Assembly (NCBI GenBank): GCA_032718865.1
Contig: JALUTQ010000005.1
Location: 1,116,001-1,180,000, forward strand
Length of the DNA: 64,000 bases
Source: Tilletia caries
Taxonomy: Eukaryota; Basidiomycota; Exobasidiomycetes; Tilletiales; Tilletiaceae
Reading direction: 5' to 3'
The translations under genes were made by a program, and so were the position numbers. Shown piece after piece: positions 34,072 to 45,439 of this stretch (positions within the stretch are counted from its first letter, which is position 1; the number at the start of each line of letters is the position of its first letter). Under the pieces are notes generated by a model that saw nothing but the letters and a program-made list of their open reading frames with translations, did not search any database and had not been told where the DNA came from.

Positions 34072-34600
34072 TCAAAGACCGAGACCGACCTTCTCGAGCT
34101 GCAGATAGGGACAGAGTTGCAGTGTGTGAAGAGTCAGGATCCCTTTGAAAGTGAAGAGCAAAGAACTTGAAGCAAGAAGAACTTACCTTGGTGATGCCGA
34201 GGAGGGCCTCGAGCTTGTCGAGACCGAGGCTCTTGCTGAGCGCATCGTCGATCTTGGTAACACCGAGCTTCTTCTCGAGGTTGGCGACGACATTGCCGAG
34301 AGCCTGGACGAGACCGGCATGGCTCTTCTCGGAGGTCAGCTTGAGGCTCTCCTCGAGCTTGGTAATACCAGCGATGTCGTCGACCTTGTTGAGCTTGAGG
34401 TAGGAGTAGAGGTCGCTCTCGATCTTCGTGATGCCGAGGGCGTCCTCGAGACCAGCGACGACACCGCCGAGAGTCTGGAGGAGGCCGTTAGGGGCAGCGG
34501 GGGAGCGGACCTCGACGTTCTTGACGATGACGGGGGTCAGACCGGCAGAGACCATGCCGAAGGCGGCAGCGGTGGTAATGGCGAGGGCAGCGAAGCGCAT
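34072..34600 (-). CDS. small secreted protein with internal repeat, unknown function
   Basis: Two exons, 34600-34187 and 34098-34072, give 146 aa. The intron has gtaagt and ctgcag ends. The N-terminus MRFAALAITTAAAFGMVSAG is a classical signal peptide. The mature part is cysteine-free and predicted helical, built from two related halves: GLLQTLGGVVAGLEDALGIT and GLVQALGNVVANLEKKLGVT, each followed by TKI/TKL and Leu-rich segments (GITKLEES; GITKLEKVGLGL at the C-terminus). I recognise no family. Cell-wall-associated, effector-like or hydrophobin-replacement roles are possible but not shown. A GGGATAAAAC TATA-like sequence lies about 115 b upstream. Confidence 0.8.
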
Positions 34601-34708
34601 CTTGGATTATATGTGTGTGTGGAGGAGGAAGAAGGATGAGGAGAGAAGGCAGAAGGTATTATTAATGGTGTGTGAGGGAGGAAGGGGGAGATTGACCGCC
34701 TTCTGGAC

Positions 34709-34721
34709 GCGGTTTTATCCC
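34709..34721 (-). promoter_or_regulatory. TATA-like element upstream of secreted protein
   Basis: On the minus strand this reads GGGATAAAACC about 115 b before the ATG at 34600, followed by a pyrimidine-rich leader. Spacing suits a fungal promoter of a strongly expressed gene. Confidence 0.35.
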
Positions 34722-36113
34722 TTTCGGAGTATTGGGGTAGAGGGCAGGAATCAGTAATCAGGTCAGGTCGCTGTTACCGATGTCTTCCTGTTACATACGC
34801 GGGTGAAAGAGGTCAGCTAGCACAAGCTCATGCTGGTCAACCTCATCCTCATTGCTTCCGCGATAGTCCTGCCAAGGAACAGAATAATGGCGTCAGCGAC
34901 CAGCGTCGATCCGCGTGCCAGAGCGAAAGACCTTCGCAGGCGGACCGCCAGAAGGAGCTTGATCGTGTGAGCGGGGAGTGGGGACCCTGGCATGAGAACA
35001 CCTTGGAGGGCATGCTGATCATTATTGCTAGGTCGAAAACCCGGAAGGAGTAGCAGATTTATCAAAGCTGGAAAAGGCGAGAGCCATATGTTTCGCCTAT
35101 GGGATCTGCTCGCTGCTCAGTAGTGGGAGATAAGGACAAATAAGTAGTGTCAGCGAACAGCAATCCTTCGATGGGCAATCCTATTGTGAGCGTATATATG
35201 GAGCAGCGATGAGGCGATGAGGATCACAATTTCGCAGGCGGTGATAAGGACCAGATGGTCAGTCAGCCGCTAGACGCCAGTTCGTGTTCGGACTTCGGCA
35301 GCCTCGCCGGGCTCCCAAAGTCCCAATGCACTTTGCAGTATCGACTGCTAAGAGCTTTAGACGTGGAGGTCTGCACAAGGGACTTTACAGGTGCCGCTGT
35401 CGAAGCCTCGAAGCCGGCTGGAGGCCTCGAGCCAAGGAAGAGCAGTAGTGCACGCAACAATCTGCAGGTAAGACTAAAGTGATGACGGATCGTCGGGCGT
35501 CATGCAACGGGCTGCAGAAAGGCGGGAGTGGACGAGCGTGTATGTACTCCTTTCGAAGAAGCTGGGACGGGAAGGTGGACTGGACGCTGGATGCTGGATA
35601 CTGGAACTGGAAGCGGAAAGATTAGGAGTCGAAGCGATGAGCAATAATGAATGGAGAATAAATGAATGATCGCCCCGGACCACAGATAAGGAGAATTTGG
35701 GCCTGTTTTTAGACCGGACTGAGGATTCGTGTCTCGTGTGCTTCGGGAGAGCCAGAGCCAAGAGAAGACTTGCGGGAATCCGGGAACTGACCTTGAGCCC
35801 ATCTTTCGATGAGTGTGAGAGATAGCAGAGGACATTATTTGGCACACGAATAGCGTGCATCGGCTGCCAGATCTGTAGACGGGATCGACAGTGCAGCTTC
35901 GTGGTTAGGTTTCGGGAAGATCAGGGAACCGCGGTGCGCCGGTGTCCGTGAGGAAATCGAAAGCGCATACTTCCGGCGGCCGGCCTCCGGCTCCTCGTCG
36001 CCTCTTCCTGCGACCTGCGCTGGCTGTGCAGCGTTTGCGCATCGAAGCGCACGGTGGTCGTTCCGGGTCGATGTTGAAATTCTTGGTTCTGCTTCTGGAT
36101 CGCTTCGCCTGGC
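34722..36113. other. intergenic region, no supported gene
   Basis: About 1.4 kb with only short frames lacking domains or splice support. It ends at the inverted duplication that starts at 36114. Confidence 0.4.
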
Positions 36114-36441
36114 CTCCAAGGCGACTCAGCGAGCGCATCACGTGAGACAGTCAAAAAGACACGTCACCGTTTATGCACACCAACCTCAAGTTCTGTCCCC
36201 CCTTCTGGTCTTCCGTTTGTACTTCTTCACAACCACCAAAACCAATCCACATTTTCACTCTAAGCGGGCTCGGAGCGATGGTACCAGGTGGTAAGAGAAA
36301 AAGTATATGGGATTGAAAAGAGAGAGAGAGAGAGAGAGAGTTGCAGGACAGAAGAGGGAACCAGTGATCATGTAGGACATCCGTCTGGCTTCATAGAGCT
36401 CGTTTCCTCCGACTAAAGCTCCTCCTCGTCGGTGAGGACTT
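36114..36441 (-). repeat. left arm of inverted duplication flanking EF-3
   Basis: The reverse complement of 40647-40994 matches this segment over most of its length. It includes the last codons and 3' UTR of EF-3 (VLTDEEEL-stop), a GA microsatellite, and a TCACGTGA-containing promoter-like block ending in CTCCAAGGCGACTC. Differences are the microsatellite length, a ~20-bp extra patch here near 36268-36290, and scattered substitutions. Confidence 0.9.
36138..36145. promoter_or_regulatory. TCACGTGA site (duplicated copy)
   Basis: Palindromic CACGTG-type bHLH site within the left arm of the inverted duplication. The matching site at 40963-40970 lies upstream of the DUF300 gene. Confidence 0.4.
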
Positions 36442-39400
36442 CTTCGCCACGACGCCGTCTCATCATGCGGTCCTTCTTGGCCTTCCGTGCCTCGGATGCA
36501 GTGAGCTTCTTGACCTTCTTGACCGCCTCGATCTTGTTGCCCATCGCGTCGAACTGGTCCTCCTCCTCTTCCTTCTTCTTGTCGATCCGCTCACCGGAGC
36601 CCTGGCCCTCGACCCAGTTGTGGCCCGAGGCGACGAGGTCACCGTTGCTCATCTTCCAGACTTCCTGGCAGACGTTCTCCGAGAACTCTTGCGAGTGCGT
36701 GATGATCGCCACACCGCCCTGGTACGACTTGAGGGCCTGGATGAGGGCCGCCAGCGACTCGCGGTCCAAGAAGTTCGTGGGCTCGTCGAGGACGACAATG
36801 TGGGGCTTGCGCCATGTGGCGGCACCGAGCACAATCTTGACCTTCTGACCACCAGACAGACCACGCATGGTGTTGTGCGATGTGAACTCGCGCTCGAGGC
36901 CGAAGTCCTCGAAGTGCTTCTCAATCTGTCGATAATTTAAGCTGTCAGTTGCCCATTACATTTCAAAACGGAATGAAAAGGGACCGACTCACCTCCTTGC
37001 GGACAAGCGGCCGAAGCATACCAGCGCGCTGTGCCTCACGAGAGTCGACAGCCATGATCTTCTTCTCGAAACCACGCTTGATCAGCTCGTCACGGCTCAT
37101 CCAGATGTTCTCGGTCGAAGACATGTTCTTGAACGAACACTCATACTGGAAGGAGTTCTTGAGCTTCTTGCGGGCGACGATGTCCTCAATGACGCGCTTG
37201 ACACCCTCGTGGATGTAGACCTCGCCGTTCTTCATCAGGGCCATCTCCGCCTCGGAGAGCTGGCGAGATGCCTTCATGTGCTCCTCCAAGTCCTCACCGG
37301 TCTGGTAACGCCAGAGCATGTAGTCGAGAGGAGTCTTGTCCAAGTGCTGGTCAATGTGGTGGAAAGCGTGCTGGGCGACGTATCCGATGACCAAGTTGGG
37401 GTGCTTCCACACCTCACCACTCTTTGCCTCCGTGTCACCGACCATGAGCTTGACGAGCGTCGACTTGCCGGATCCGTTGGGTCCGAGAATGGCGACACGC
37501 GACGACAGAGAGAGCTGCATGGAGATACCGCGGAGCTGAGGGTCGGGGGTACCAGGGTATTGGAACCACACGTCACGCATCTTGACGAGCGACTTTTCAC
37601 GCGTCTTGACACCGTCGAGAAGTGGCGGGTCGGGCAGCTTGAAGCTGTAGTCCTCGCCGGTGTTGAGCTCAGCGTAGGCCTTGGCCTCGGGGACACGAGC
37701 AACGAAGGCGGACAGGTTACCGGGATAACGCTTGATCTTGAAGCGGTTGAGATGCAGAATGTCCGTGCAAACATTGTCGAGGAATGACGAGTCGTGCGAG
37801 ACGATAATGGCGGTGGCTCCCGAAACGTTGGTAAGGTAGTTTGTTATCCAGGCGATGTTGACGACGTCCAAGTGGTTGGTGGGCTCGTCGAGGAGCAGAA
37901 TGTCGGCCTTGAAGAGCACGGCACGGGCGAGGGCGAGCTTCATCTTCCAGCCACCGGAGAGGGAGGCGATGGGAGAACCCTGACGCTTCTCGTCGAAGCC
38001 CATCTCGTCAAGAGTGCTGACAGCCTCTTCCCGGCTCACGCTGAGGCGGTCGTCGGTCATGATGTAGTCGAGAATGGACATCTCACCCTCAGAGCCGTCG
38101 AGATCGTGCTCGACGTACCAGGTGCGGACCTCGTCGGGGGAAGGGAAACCCTCGACTTGGCCGTTCTGGATGGCGCGCATGAGAGTGGACTTGCCGGAAC
38201 CGTTGCGGCCACAGAGACCGTAGCGGTGGCCACGCTTGAGGCGGAGGGTAGCAGTGTTCAGGAGAATCTTGGCACCGTAGGCGAGAGAGAACTGACAGTT
38301 GCACAAGTCCTCACCCTCCTCCTCGTCCTCGAAGATCTCGACCGACTCACCCGTGCTCTTGGCAAGAGCACCGAGGAGAGCGCGGGAGACGGCAGCACCC
38401 TGCTCCTTGCTGACGCCCTTGGCGAGAGAGATGTAGGGGATGAGAGCCGAGTCCCATTCGGTGGACTCGAAGTTACGGGCGTTGGCGAGGTTGGTGGCGA
38501 GGAGAGCGACGAACTTGGTGAGAGCAGGGTGGGAGGTGGTGATCTTCTGCTCCTTGAACTCCTTCTCGACGAGCTTGAGGGTGGGCTCGAGCTCGACATC
38601 GTCCAAAGGCTTAACATCGCTGCCATCGCCCTCGACCTTGCCGACTTGTCGGAGGGTGTCGATGGCGCGTTGAACGACGCTACGTGCCTCCGGGTCGGCC
38701 AACGTAGTCTCGATCTTGATGAGACCGGGAAGGAGCTTGGGCAGGAACGGGCGGACGACACGCTCGTTGTCGACGAGCTTAGCCATGTTGTCGATGATGA
38801 CGGCCACCTTACGCTTGGTGGCAGTGGGTCGCTCTTGGAGACCACGCTGGAGCAGGGGGCCCATGAGCGCAAGAGTGGGAGAGTCGACTTCCTGGACGAA
38901 GGTGGTGGCGGACAGCAGCATGATGGTTGACGGCACCTCCTCGACGGGGTTGATCAAACATGAGATCAGGGCGGGAATGAAACGGTCGATATCCTTGTTC
39001 GACACTAGCGAACAGAGCGTGGTGAGCGCGGCGCGACTCTTGGTCTGGACGTCAACCTTGGTGTCCCACATCACGTCGGCGAAGACGGGGATGATGTCAG
39101 GCATGCTTGCGGCAATGCGGTCGGGGGAGGAAACGACGAGCTTCTCGAGAACAGCGATTGTCCCGGTCTTGACTTGCCACTTGCCGGCAGTCTGCATTTG
39201 GTGGAGGAGGACCTTGAGGACCTGGGGCACGGCCCACGAGCTCATAACGGTAGAGTAGGCGATGAGGGCCTTCTTCGCTGCGACGCGAACCTCCTTCTCC
39301 TTGTCACCCATGGCCTCGACGAAGGTCTCGTAGAGGCCGTCGATGATGAAGGGCTCGACCTCGTGGATGAGGCTGGCCTCGCAGAGAGCGGTGAGGATCT

Positions 39401-39536
39401 TTGCGGTGGCCTCGCGGTTGGCGGCGTTCTTCTTGTCGGCAAGTCCCTTCTCGAAGATCTCCTTGATCTTGAGGTCGGCGAGACCCTGGGGGCCATCGGC
39501 CTTAGCGCGGGCAACGATCTCCTCGGCAGAAGCCAT
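36413..39536 (-). CDS. YEF3: translation elongation factor 3 (ribosome-dependent ABC ATPase)
   Basis: Fungal soluble ABC-F ATPase that releases E-site tRNA during elongation. Two exons, 39536-36993 and 36925-36413, give 1,018 aa; joining the exons gives LVRKE-IEKHFEDFG. HEAT repeats cover residues ~5-320. ABC1 has Walker A GRNGSGKST and signature LSGGWKMKL with LLLDEPTNHLD. ABC2 has GPNGSGKST, a chromo-like insertion, signature LSGGQKVKI and VVLDEPTNFLD. A Lys/Arg-rich tail ends EEVLTDEEEL. The length is close to the usual 1,040-1,055. The final codons lie inside an inverted duplication whose other copy is at 40647-40679, so the terminal sequence VLTDEEEL-stop occurs twice. Confidence 0.97.
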
Positions 39537-40646
39537 TTTTGTGCGTACGGAGGGTGTTTTGGGTGTGGGGGTGCTGTTAGGAAGCAGCAAACGGTGACGC
39601 AATTGAAACGAACTTGAGCTTCTCTCTGAGGGCGGGAAGCACAGCAGTCAGCATAGGGACAGCGCGTGGACACTGCTAGGGCTGTGTGGTGCTCACCTGA
39701 CAGTTGTGAGGTTGAGAGAAAGCGCGTGTGGAAGTCAGGAAGGACGCGAAGAAGAGGGGGGCAGCGAGGAAGAAACGTTTTCAGATTTCAGAGTCTCGGC
39801 GCTTCGGAGACTCCGCACGTATCGGCCGAAAGCCGCGCTCGCACCCAGCGATCCTCTCACGTGAGCAAATTGCGGCACACCCCCCGCCAACGATGTTCTT
39901 CTGCCTGGGAGGCGGTTGCGCTGCCACGCCTGGGACGGATGGAAGGACTGGATGCTGCGCTTCTTGCCTTAGTTCTCTCTTGCTGACTTGCTCTTGCTTC
40001 CCTGTTTTCCTTCCCTGTCCCGTTCATTTCATTTTTCACCCCCAAACCGCTGCTTTCCTTCGCTGATATCTTCCACCTCGCAGTGCCAGGTCTTCTTTCC
40101 GGTTCATCTGCGCTTCCTGCTCTGTTCACTCTCCGCGTCAAGACTTCGGCTCGTGTCCACCCCCGGTACATCGCTTGAACAATCCTTTGCCCGCTGGATG
40201 GGAGCGCCATGAGCAGGTGTCCTGAGGAACGACCCTACTTTGCCATCACAACGAGAAGTCAATCGCCTCCTTTGGTCCGCTGACCCGCAATATGGGAGGG
40301 GGCCTTCAATACGGCTGGGAGGACCGCAAGACCATCACAGATCGAATGTGATTCATTGATCATTATCACCTTGAAACGATCTACATCGACACGTAGACGA
40401 AGCCCGAAACGAACTCGGCCTCCTTTCCGAATCGAGCAAGTTTTCATCGAAGTTGTCGTCCAGAGTCCAATCATCGTCCAGCATCATCGAAGTCATCTCC
40501 AAATCCACCAAGGTGGCACCTGACACTCTCGAGATTTGATGCCCGTCTCCGCATCACTCCTCTACGACGCTGCTCCTTAGAACATCCTTTTCTCACGTAT
40601 ATACTGATCACCTTGACTTACCACGCTCTTTCCTTTTCTCTAGAGG
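39537..40646. promoter_or_regulatory. EF-3 upstream region
   Basis: About 1.1 kb between the EF-3 start and the right inverted-repeat arm. It contains a TCACGTGA site near 39856-39863 and CT-rich stretches consistent with a strong promoter. No separate gene supported. Confidence 0.4.
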
Positions 40647-40745
40647 AAGTGCTCACCGACGAGGAGGAGCTTTAGTCGGAGGAAACGAGCTCTATGAAGC
40701 CAGACGGATGTCCTACATGATCACTGGTTCCCTCTTCTGTCCTGT

Positions 40746-40801
<56 letters not shown>

Positions 40802-40994
40802 ATCTCTCTTCAATCTCATATAATTTTCTCTACCACCTTGGGGTGAAAATGTGGATGGTTTTGGTGGTTGTGAAGAAGTACAAACGGAAGACCAGAAGTC
40901 CAGAAGGTGGAACAGAACTTGAGGTTGGTGTCCACAAACGGTGACGTGTCCTTTTGACTGTCTCACGTGATGCGCTCGCTGAGTCGCCTTGGAG
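40647..40994 (+). repeat. right arm of inverted duplication, with EF-3 tail remnant
   Basis: Inverted copy of 36114-36441. Its left end encodes VLTDEEEL-stop (ending at 40675), the EF-3 C-terminus, preceded by unrelated sequence, so this is a fragment and not a gene. It continues through a (TC)n tract of about 25 units at 40747-40796 and ends in the promoter-like block before the DUF300 gene. Confidence 0.9.
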
Positions 40995-41164
40995 TTGAGC
41001 CGCAGCACGCATCATCGCCCTCCTCGCTCCCCGATCTCCAAATGGCCAACATTCAGACTGAAATCTTGGAGCTGAGGGTATTGGGAGACCGAGGACGTCC
41101 ACTCGAGCTGAATCCCAGACGCGATGATGAAGAACTTGATGGTGATGATGGCGCGGCGAGATGA
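40970..41164 (+). other. upstream ORF overlapping the DUF300 start codon
   Basis: An ATG inside the TCACGTGATG element opens a 64-codon frame (MRSLSRLGVEP) that ends at 41164, 40 b past the main ATG at 41124 and in another frame. If transcription starts upstream of 40970 it would repress main translation. If it starts later this is irrelevant. Confidence 0.3.
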
Positions 41165-43826
41165 GCCCCCGCCGCTGGAAGGCGGTGGATCCGGTCGGTC
41201 GTTGCCTCTGCCTCTGCTCGCCACGGCGGCGGCCTGTTCCATCTTCGCTACCCTCCTCTCCATCTATTCGATCGTCCGTCAGCTGAACGCGTACTACAAG
41301 CCCGCCTTGCAGCGCTATACGGTCCGGATCCTGGTCATGGTGCCCATCTACGCGGTGGCCTCGTTGACGTCCCTCTTCTCCTTGAATTCGGCCTTTGTGG
41401 TCGATGTGATGAGGGACTTGTACGAGGCGGTTACGCTGCTCTCGCTGTTCAACCTCATGATTGCCTACCTCGGTGGCGAGCGCTCCATCCTTGTCCTCGC
41501 TCATGGTCGCAAGCCTGTCCCACATCCTTGGCCTGTCCGCCTCTTTGTGAGTGTCTTTACGTCCTTTACCCAATTGAATGCAGACTAGGTCCTTTACGCG
41601 TGACTGACGATCGTTTGAATGCACAGTATCCACCTTTGGACGTGAGCAACCCTCACACCTTTCTGTCGATCAAGCGTGGCGTCCTGCAATACGTCCAGAT
41701 CAAGCCTGTCCTGGCCGTCGCCGCCATCGCGACAAAGCTCACTGGCACATATCACGAAGGCAAGCTCGGTCTCAACTATTATACCGCGGAGCAAATCATC
41801 TACAGTGAGTCGATTCTCCTCTCAATTCTGTGAAGTGAGGGTGCCCTTTGCAAATGGCTGACGTTGTACTTTGAGCGGCTTCTAGACTTCTCTGTATTCC
41901 TCTCGCTCTACTGCCTCGCCATGTTCTGGTCGTGTCTGTCGCCCGACTTGGCATCCTTCCGAGTTACGCCCAAGTTTATCTGCATCAAAGGGTACGAGAC
42001 CCGCCTTTCTCCTCCATCAGGTTTTGCTCTTTGACGGAATCATCTCGCTCACATGGCCATCTTTAATATTTGCAGTATCATTTTCTTCAGTTTCTGGCAA
42101 GGACTAGCAGTATCGATCATTGTCGCATTCAAATGGGTGACTCGCAGTGAGTATTGACCTCCATACATGCGCCTGTTCCAATTAGCTAAATGGACCGTCC
42201 CTAACGAAATCTCGCCTTCTTGAACACCTTTCAGTCGGACCTGTCGCGGATCCTCAGTACCTTTCTATCGCCATCACCGAGTACGTACATTCCCCACTCC
42301 ACTCTTACAGGAGTTAGCGCGCTTCAGACACATGCTCACACTTACATTGTGCCGCAGCGTACTCATATGTCTCGAGATGCCCTTCTTCGCCATCGGACAC
42401 CTCTACGCCTTCTCTCCGAGCGACTACCTTGAAAAGTCGAGCTACTATCAAGCCCGTCTGCCTGCCAAGTACGCGCTTCGCGATGCCATCGGCATCTACG
42501 ACATGATGGCCGACGCAGTAGACACCATAAAGGGTGGGATGAGACATCGATACAGCGAATTGAGCACTCCGACTGGGGAGGAAGGTTCGGATGACAAGAT
42601 CCGCTCGTCTGGGATGAAGTACACGGATGGGAGAAAACGTGAGTAGACAACAACATCTTCTTACCATCCGCACGACAGGTGCGGAGTTGCTGATGTCTCT
42701 GTTGTTCTGTTGCTCAGATTCGGGTTCCGGCCATTCGACGCCTGCCTCGAGCTGGACGAGTGGGCCCGTTGCATTCTTACGCGCGCCTTTCAGCAGTGTT
42801 CGATCTTGGTCACGCAGGGTGAGTGACGCACCCCGTAGTTCGTCTTATCGTATTTCTCTGAAGAGCTATGCTGACCGCGACGTCTTTTCACAGCGCCATA
42901 TGGAACGAGAGGGCTATGCCGCCCTGCTTCCCAACGAACTTGAAGCGGACGAGGAGCGCATTCGGAGGGAAGCTGATGCAGATCTCGAACAGGGCAAGTC
43001 GCAAGGTGTCGCCCAATCCTCAAAACACAAGCCTGGACTCGGGGATGACAGCGACGACAGCGATGATGACGATGACGAGCTCGCGGTCAGACTCCGGGGT
43101 TTGGCAAAGGAAGGCATGGTCGGAATGCTCGACTTCTTGACGGGGCAGAAGTTCGTACATGACCACGAGGGTGACCTGCAGAGCGTAGTATCATGCCACT
43201 TCTCCCTCCACGAACACGAGCGCAACAACGGCGACGATGCGTCTCAGGCTTCTGCGGTACACTGCACCGAGGACCTATATGAAGAAGCGCGACAATTGGC
43301 GCGAGAGGACGTGCTCTTTCCTGGCTCGCGCACGGGCCTGCAGGAGGAGATGCTCAAGAAGTGGATCGTCGACCAACAGGCGGCTCTTCAAGCTGCCAAA
43401 GGAACACCCGAAGGACGAGCGGATGGGCAGGAGGAGGAGGAAGGAAGGGTTGCACGTGCGGCTGCTGCGGCGTCAGCGGCGGCTGCTTCTCTGCCCTGGG
43501 CGAAGCGTCGGAGACAACGCGAAGAGGAGCTGATCGGGCGAATGAGGACGATTCGGGAGAAGAAGATTGCGAAACGGGAGTCGAGACGGCAGAGGCGGGA
43601 AGGAGATCGACGTTCGCTGACTCGGGAAGAAGGACAAGGGAGCGCAAGGGCGATCAGTGCGGACGGAGGGGAGCCCTCTGATGCTAATGCTGGTGGTGGG
43701 CGGACAGAGAGCAAGGAAACGCGTGCTGCGGTGAAGGGCAAGGAGAAGAGGCAAAGTAGTGCGCAGAAGGATGGCGCGATACCGGAAGCTCCAACAGACA
43801 AGACGTCGCACGATTCGTCAAGATAG
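41124..43826 (+). CDS. DUF300 / TMEM184 / organic solute transporter-alpha family membrane protein
   Basis: Eight exons, 41124-41546, 41627-41804, 41886-41991, 42076-42146, 42235-42280, 42358-42638, 42718-42818 and 42894-43826, give 712 aa. About seven TM helices lie in residues 25-320. Family blocks include SIYSIVRQLNAYYKPALQRY, VRILVMVPIYAV, and YEAVTLLSLFNLMIAYLGGE, then KRGVLQYVQIKP, YTAEQIIYNFSVFLSLYCL, and ICLEMPFFAIGHLYAFSPSD. Yeast and fission-yeast relatives (Hfl1) sit on the vacuole membrane and recruit Atg8; that role is inferred by family only. The C-terminal ~330 residues are hydrophilic, with an acidic patch (DDSDDSDDDDDE) and Arg/Glu-rich helices, and are not part of the core domain. 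All intron phases agree. Confidence 0.92.
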
Positions 43827-44081
43827 CTGGTGCTGCTTTGTCGGCATCTTCGTTTCGACTGGAAAGGTGACACACACGACGTCACATATACAAGCACGTC
43901 CGAACCATCTTCGCATCAAGATCGTCAAGTCTCCCTCTTCGAGTTGTACTATATAAAGGCATGCACAGTACGAGTATATAATGGTTTCTTGGGTAACTTT
44001 CTGTGTACGTGATCCAGACTATGTTTGTGATTGACAAATATGTGAGGAAACGATCCGTCACAGCGAGAAGGTGATGAAGCT
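43827..44081. other. short convergent 3' region
   Basis: 255 bp between two converging stops. Nothing further seen. Confidence 0.4.
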
Positions 44082-45236
44082 CTAGCTGTTGATCTGGTAC
44101 GTCGCAAGAACGATGATACGGAGAAGGGCGAAGACGCCGGAGTTGAAGACGATAGTGCGCAGGTAGCCTGTTTTGCAAGGGGCAGACGAACACAGATGAG
44201 ACCAAGTGGCGTGTATACGAGAGCCAAAGCAGGAGCAGGGGAAGCAACTTACTGTTCGGCTTGGTGGTCGTGGTCAAGTAGAGCTGCATATAGTACGATT
44301 GGATCAGAACGTTCTGTCAGCGCAGTGACACCAACACCCTCGAATAGTGAAGAAAACTCACGTAGTTGAACGCGATGCGTCCGACGAGATAGAAGGCAGC
44401 TGTGCGGTTGAGAGTGTGCGAGGGCAGCTTGGCGTAGGTGCCGATGAGCATGACCAAACCGAAGAGCGGCTTTAATAAGGTTGTGGCATCGATCGTTCGT
44501 CAGGGAGGAAGAAAGGGGATGGGATGAGTTACAGCCTACAAAGGAGTGTCAATGGTTGGGACATACCGCATTCTCGAAGCCGTTGGCTGTGGGAGGAAGG
44601 TGAGCGAGAAGAATCAGAGTGTCAGTGTTAATGGCAATGTCGAGCTGGTTTGAGTACTTTGTCCCCAAGTGAGTGATGTATATCATACCTTGGGCCTGTT
44701 GACAACAATCTTCAGTCAGCGATTCCCATTCATCTCGCACAGAGCAAATATGGTCCCACCCAACGTACCGACTGTCCACGCAGAATCTTGGCCTCCAGAG
44801 GGGTGAGCTTCTTGCCGGAGGCGGTCTTGGTAGCGAGCTGGTTGACAAAGGCACGCGGGTTGACGTTGGACCAGCCGCCGTTGACCTTGTTCGCCTCGGT
44901 GAGGTAGATGGTGTACCTGTGGGGGCAAGAAGAGTAAGCATTTATGAAGTCGGCTCTGGCATGTCCAGAAGGACGTGGATCCTTGTGTGTTTGTGTGTTG
45001 TGTAGCTTACCAGTGGGCTGTCCGAGCATTTGCGTATGTAGAGGGGGCGAAGGAGCGAAGGAAGAGAAGAGAACAGAGGTAAGGAACCGAATAACAGACA
45101 GTCACAAGCGCGTCAGAAGCTCGCTCTCAAGGATAAGAAAACACGTACGGGCAGCGGCCAGGCCCAACGCGCCGATGATGGCGAGCAGGCCGAGGTTGGG
45201 TGCGCCGGGCTGGAGAAGGTCGAGAGGGAAAACCAT
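44082..45236 (-). CDS. MAPEG-family membrane protein with two 7-nt micro-exons
   Basis: Eight exons, 45236-45149, 45017-45011, 44916-44769, 44695-44689, 44586-44567, 44469-44362, 44283-44253 and 44167-44082, give 164 aa. MAPEG proteins are small four-helix membrane enzymes of glutathione/eicosanoid-type metabolism in the ER or mitochondrial outer membrane. The micro-exons (CCCACTG and GCCCAAG) are strictly needed. The first creates PHWYTIYL after helix 1, and the second gives RGQSAQANGFEN, the family's R-x-x-A-x-x-NG-x-EN signature. Both have acceptor ...cag and donors gtaagc / gtatga. Helices lie near 14-32, 95-115 and 128-160. Substrate specificity cannot be assigned. A hAT derivative sits ~200 b upstream. 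Confidence 0.88.
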
Positions 45237-45431
45237 GTTGTAGTAGGTGGATAAACAGAGAGCAGGGGAACCAGCGACAAGGGTTGAGCAAGAAAGGTAA
45301 CGCGAGGATGGTCGTGGTCGTCGCGATGAACGTGAACAGCGAACAGCGACCAGCGCGCACTTCGAATTCCTCAATTCTTCCCACCTTGCCAAGTTTCAAG
45401 TTTGCGAAGGTCAAGGTGGGCAGTGCGGGGA

Positions 45432-45439
45432 TCGGACAC
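45432..45439. repeat. 8-bp target-site duplication, left (TCGGACAC)
   Basis: Exact copy of 46140-46147; eight bases is the hAT-superfamily duplication length. Confidence 0.92.

Noticed and set aside
37794..38930. 378-codon open frame antisense to EF-3
   Set aside because: It is a shadow of the high GC3 EF-3 exon, with Leu/Glu/Val-rich composition typical of such antisense frames.
40647..40679. Second EF-3 gene at the right repeat arm
   Set aside because: Only the last codons are present; the preceding sequence has no EF-3 similarity.
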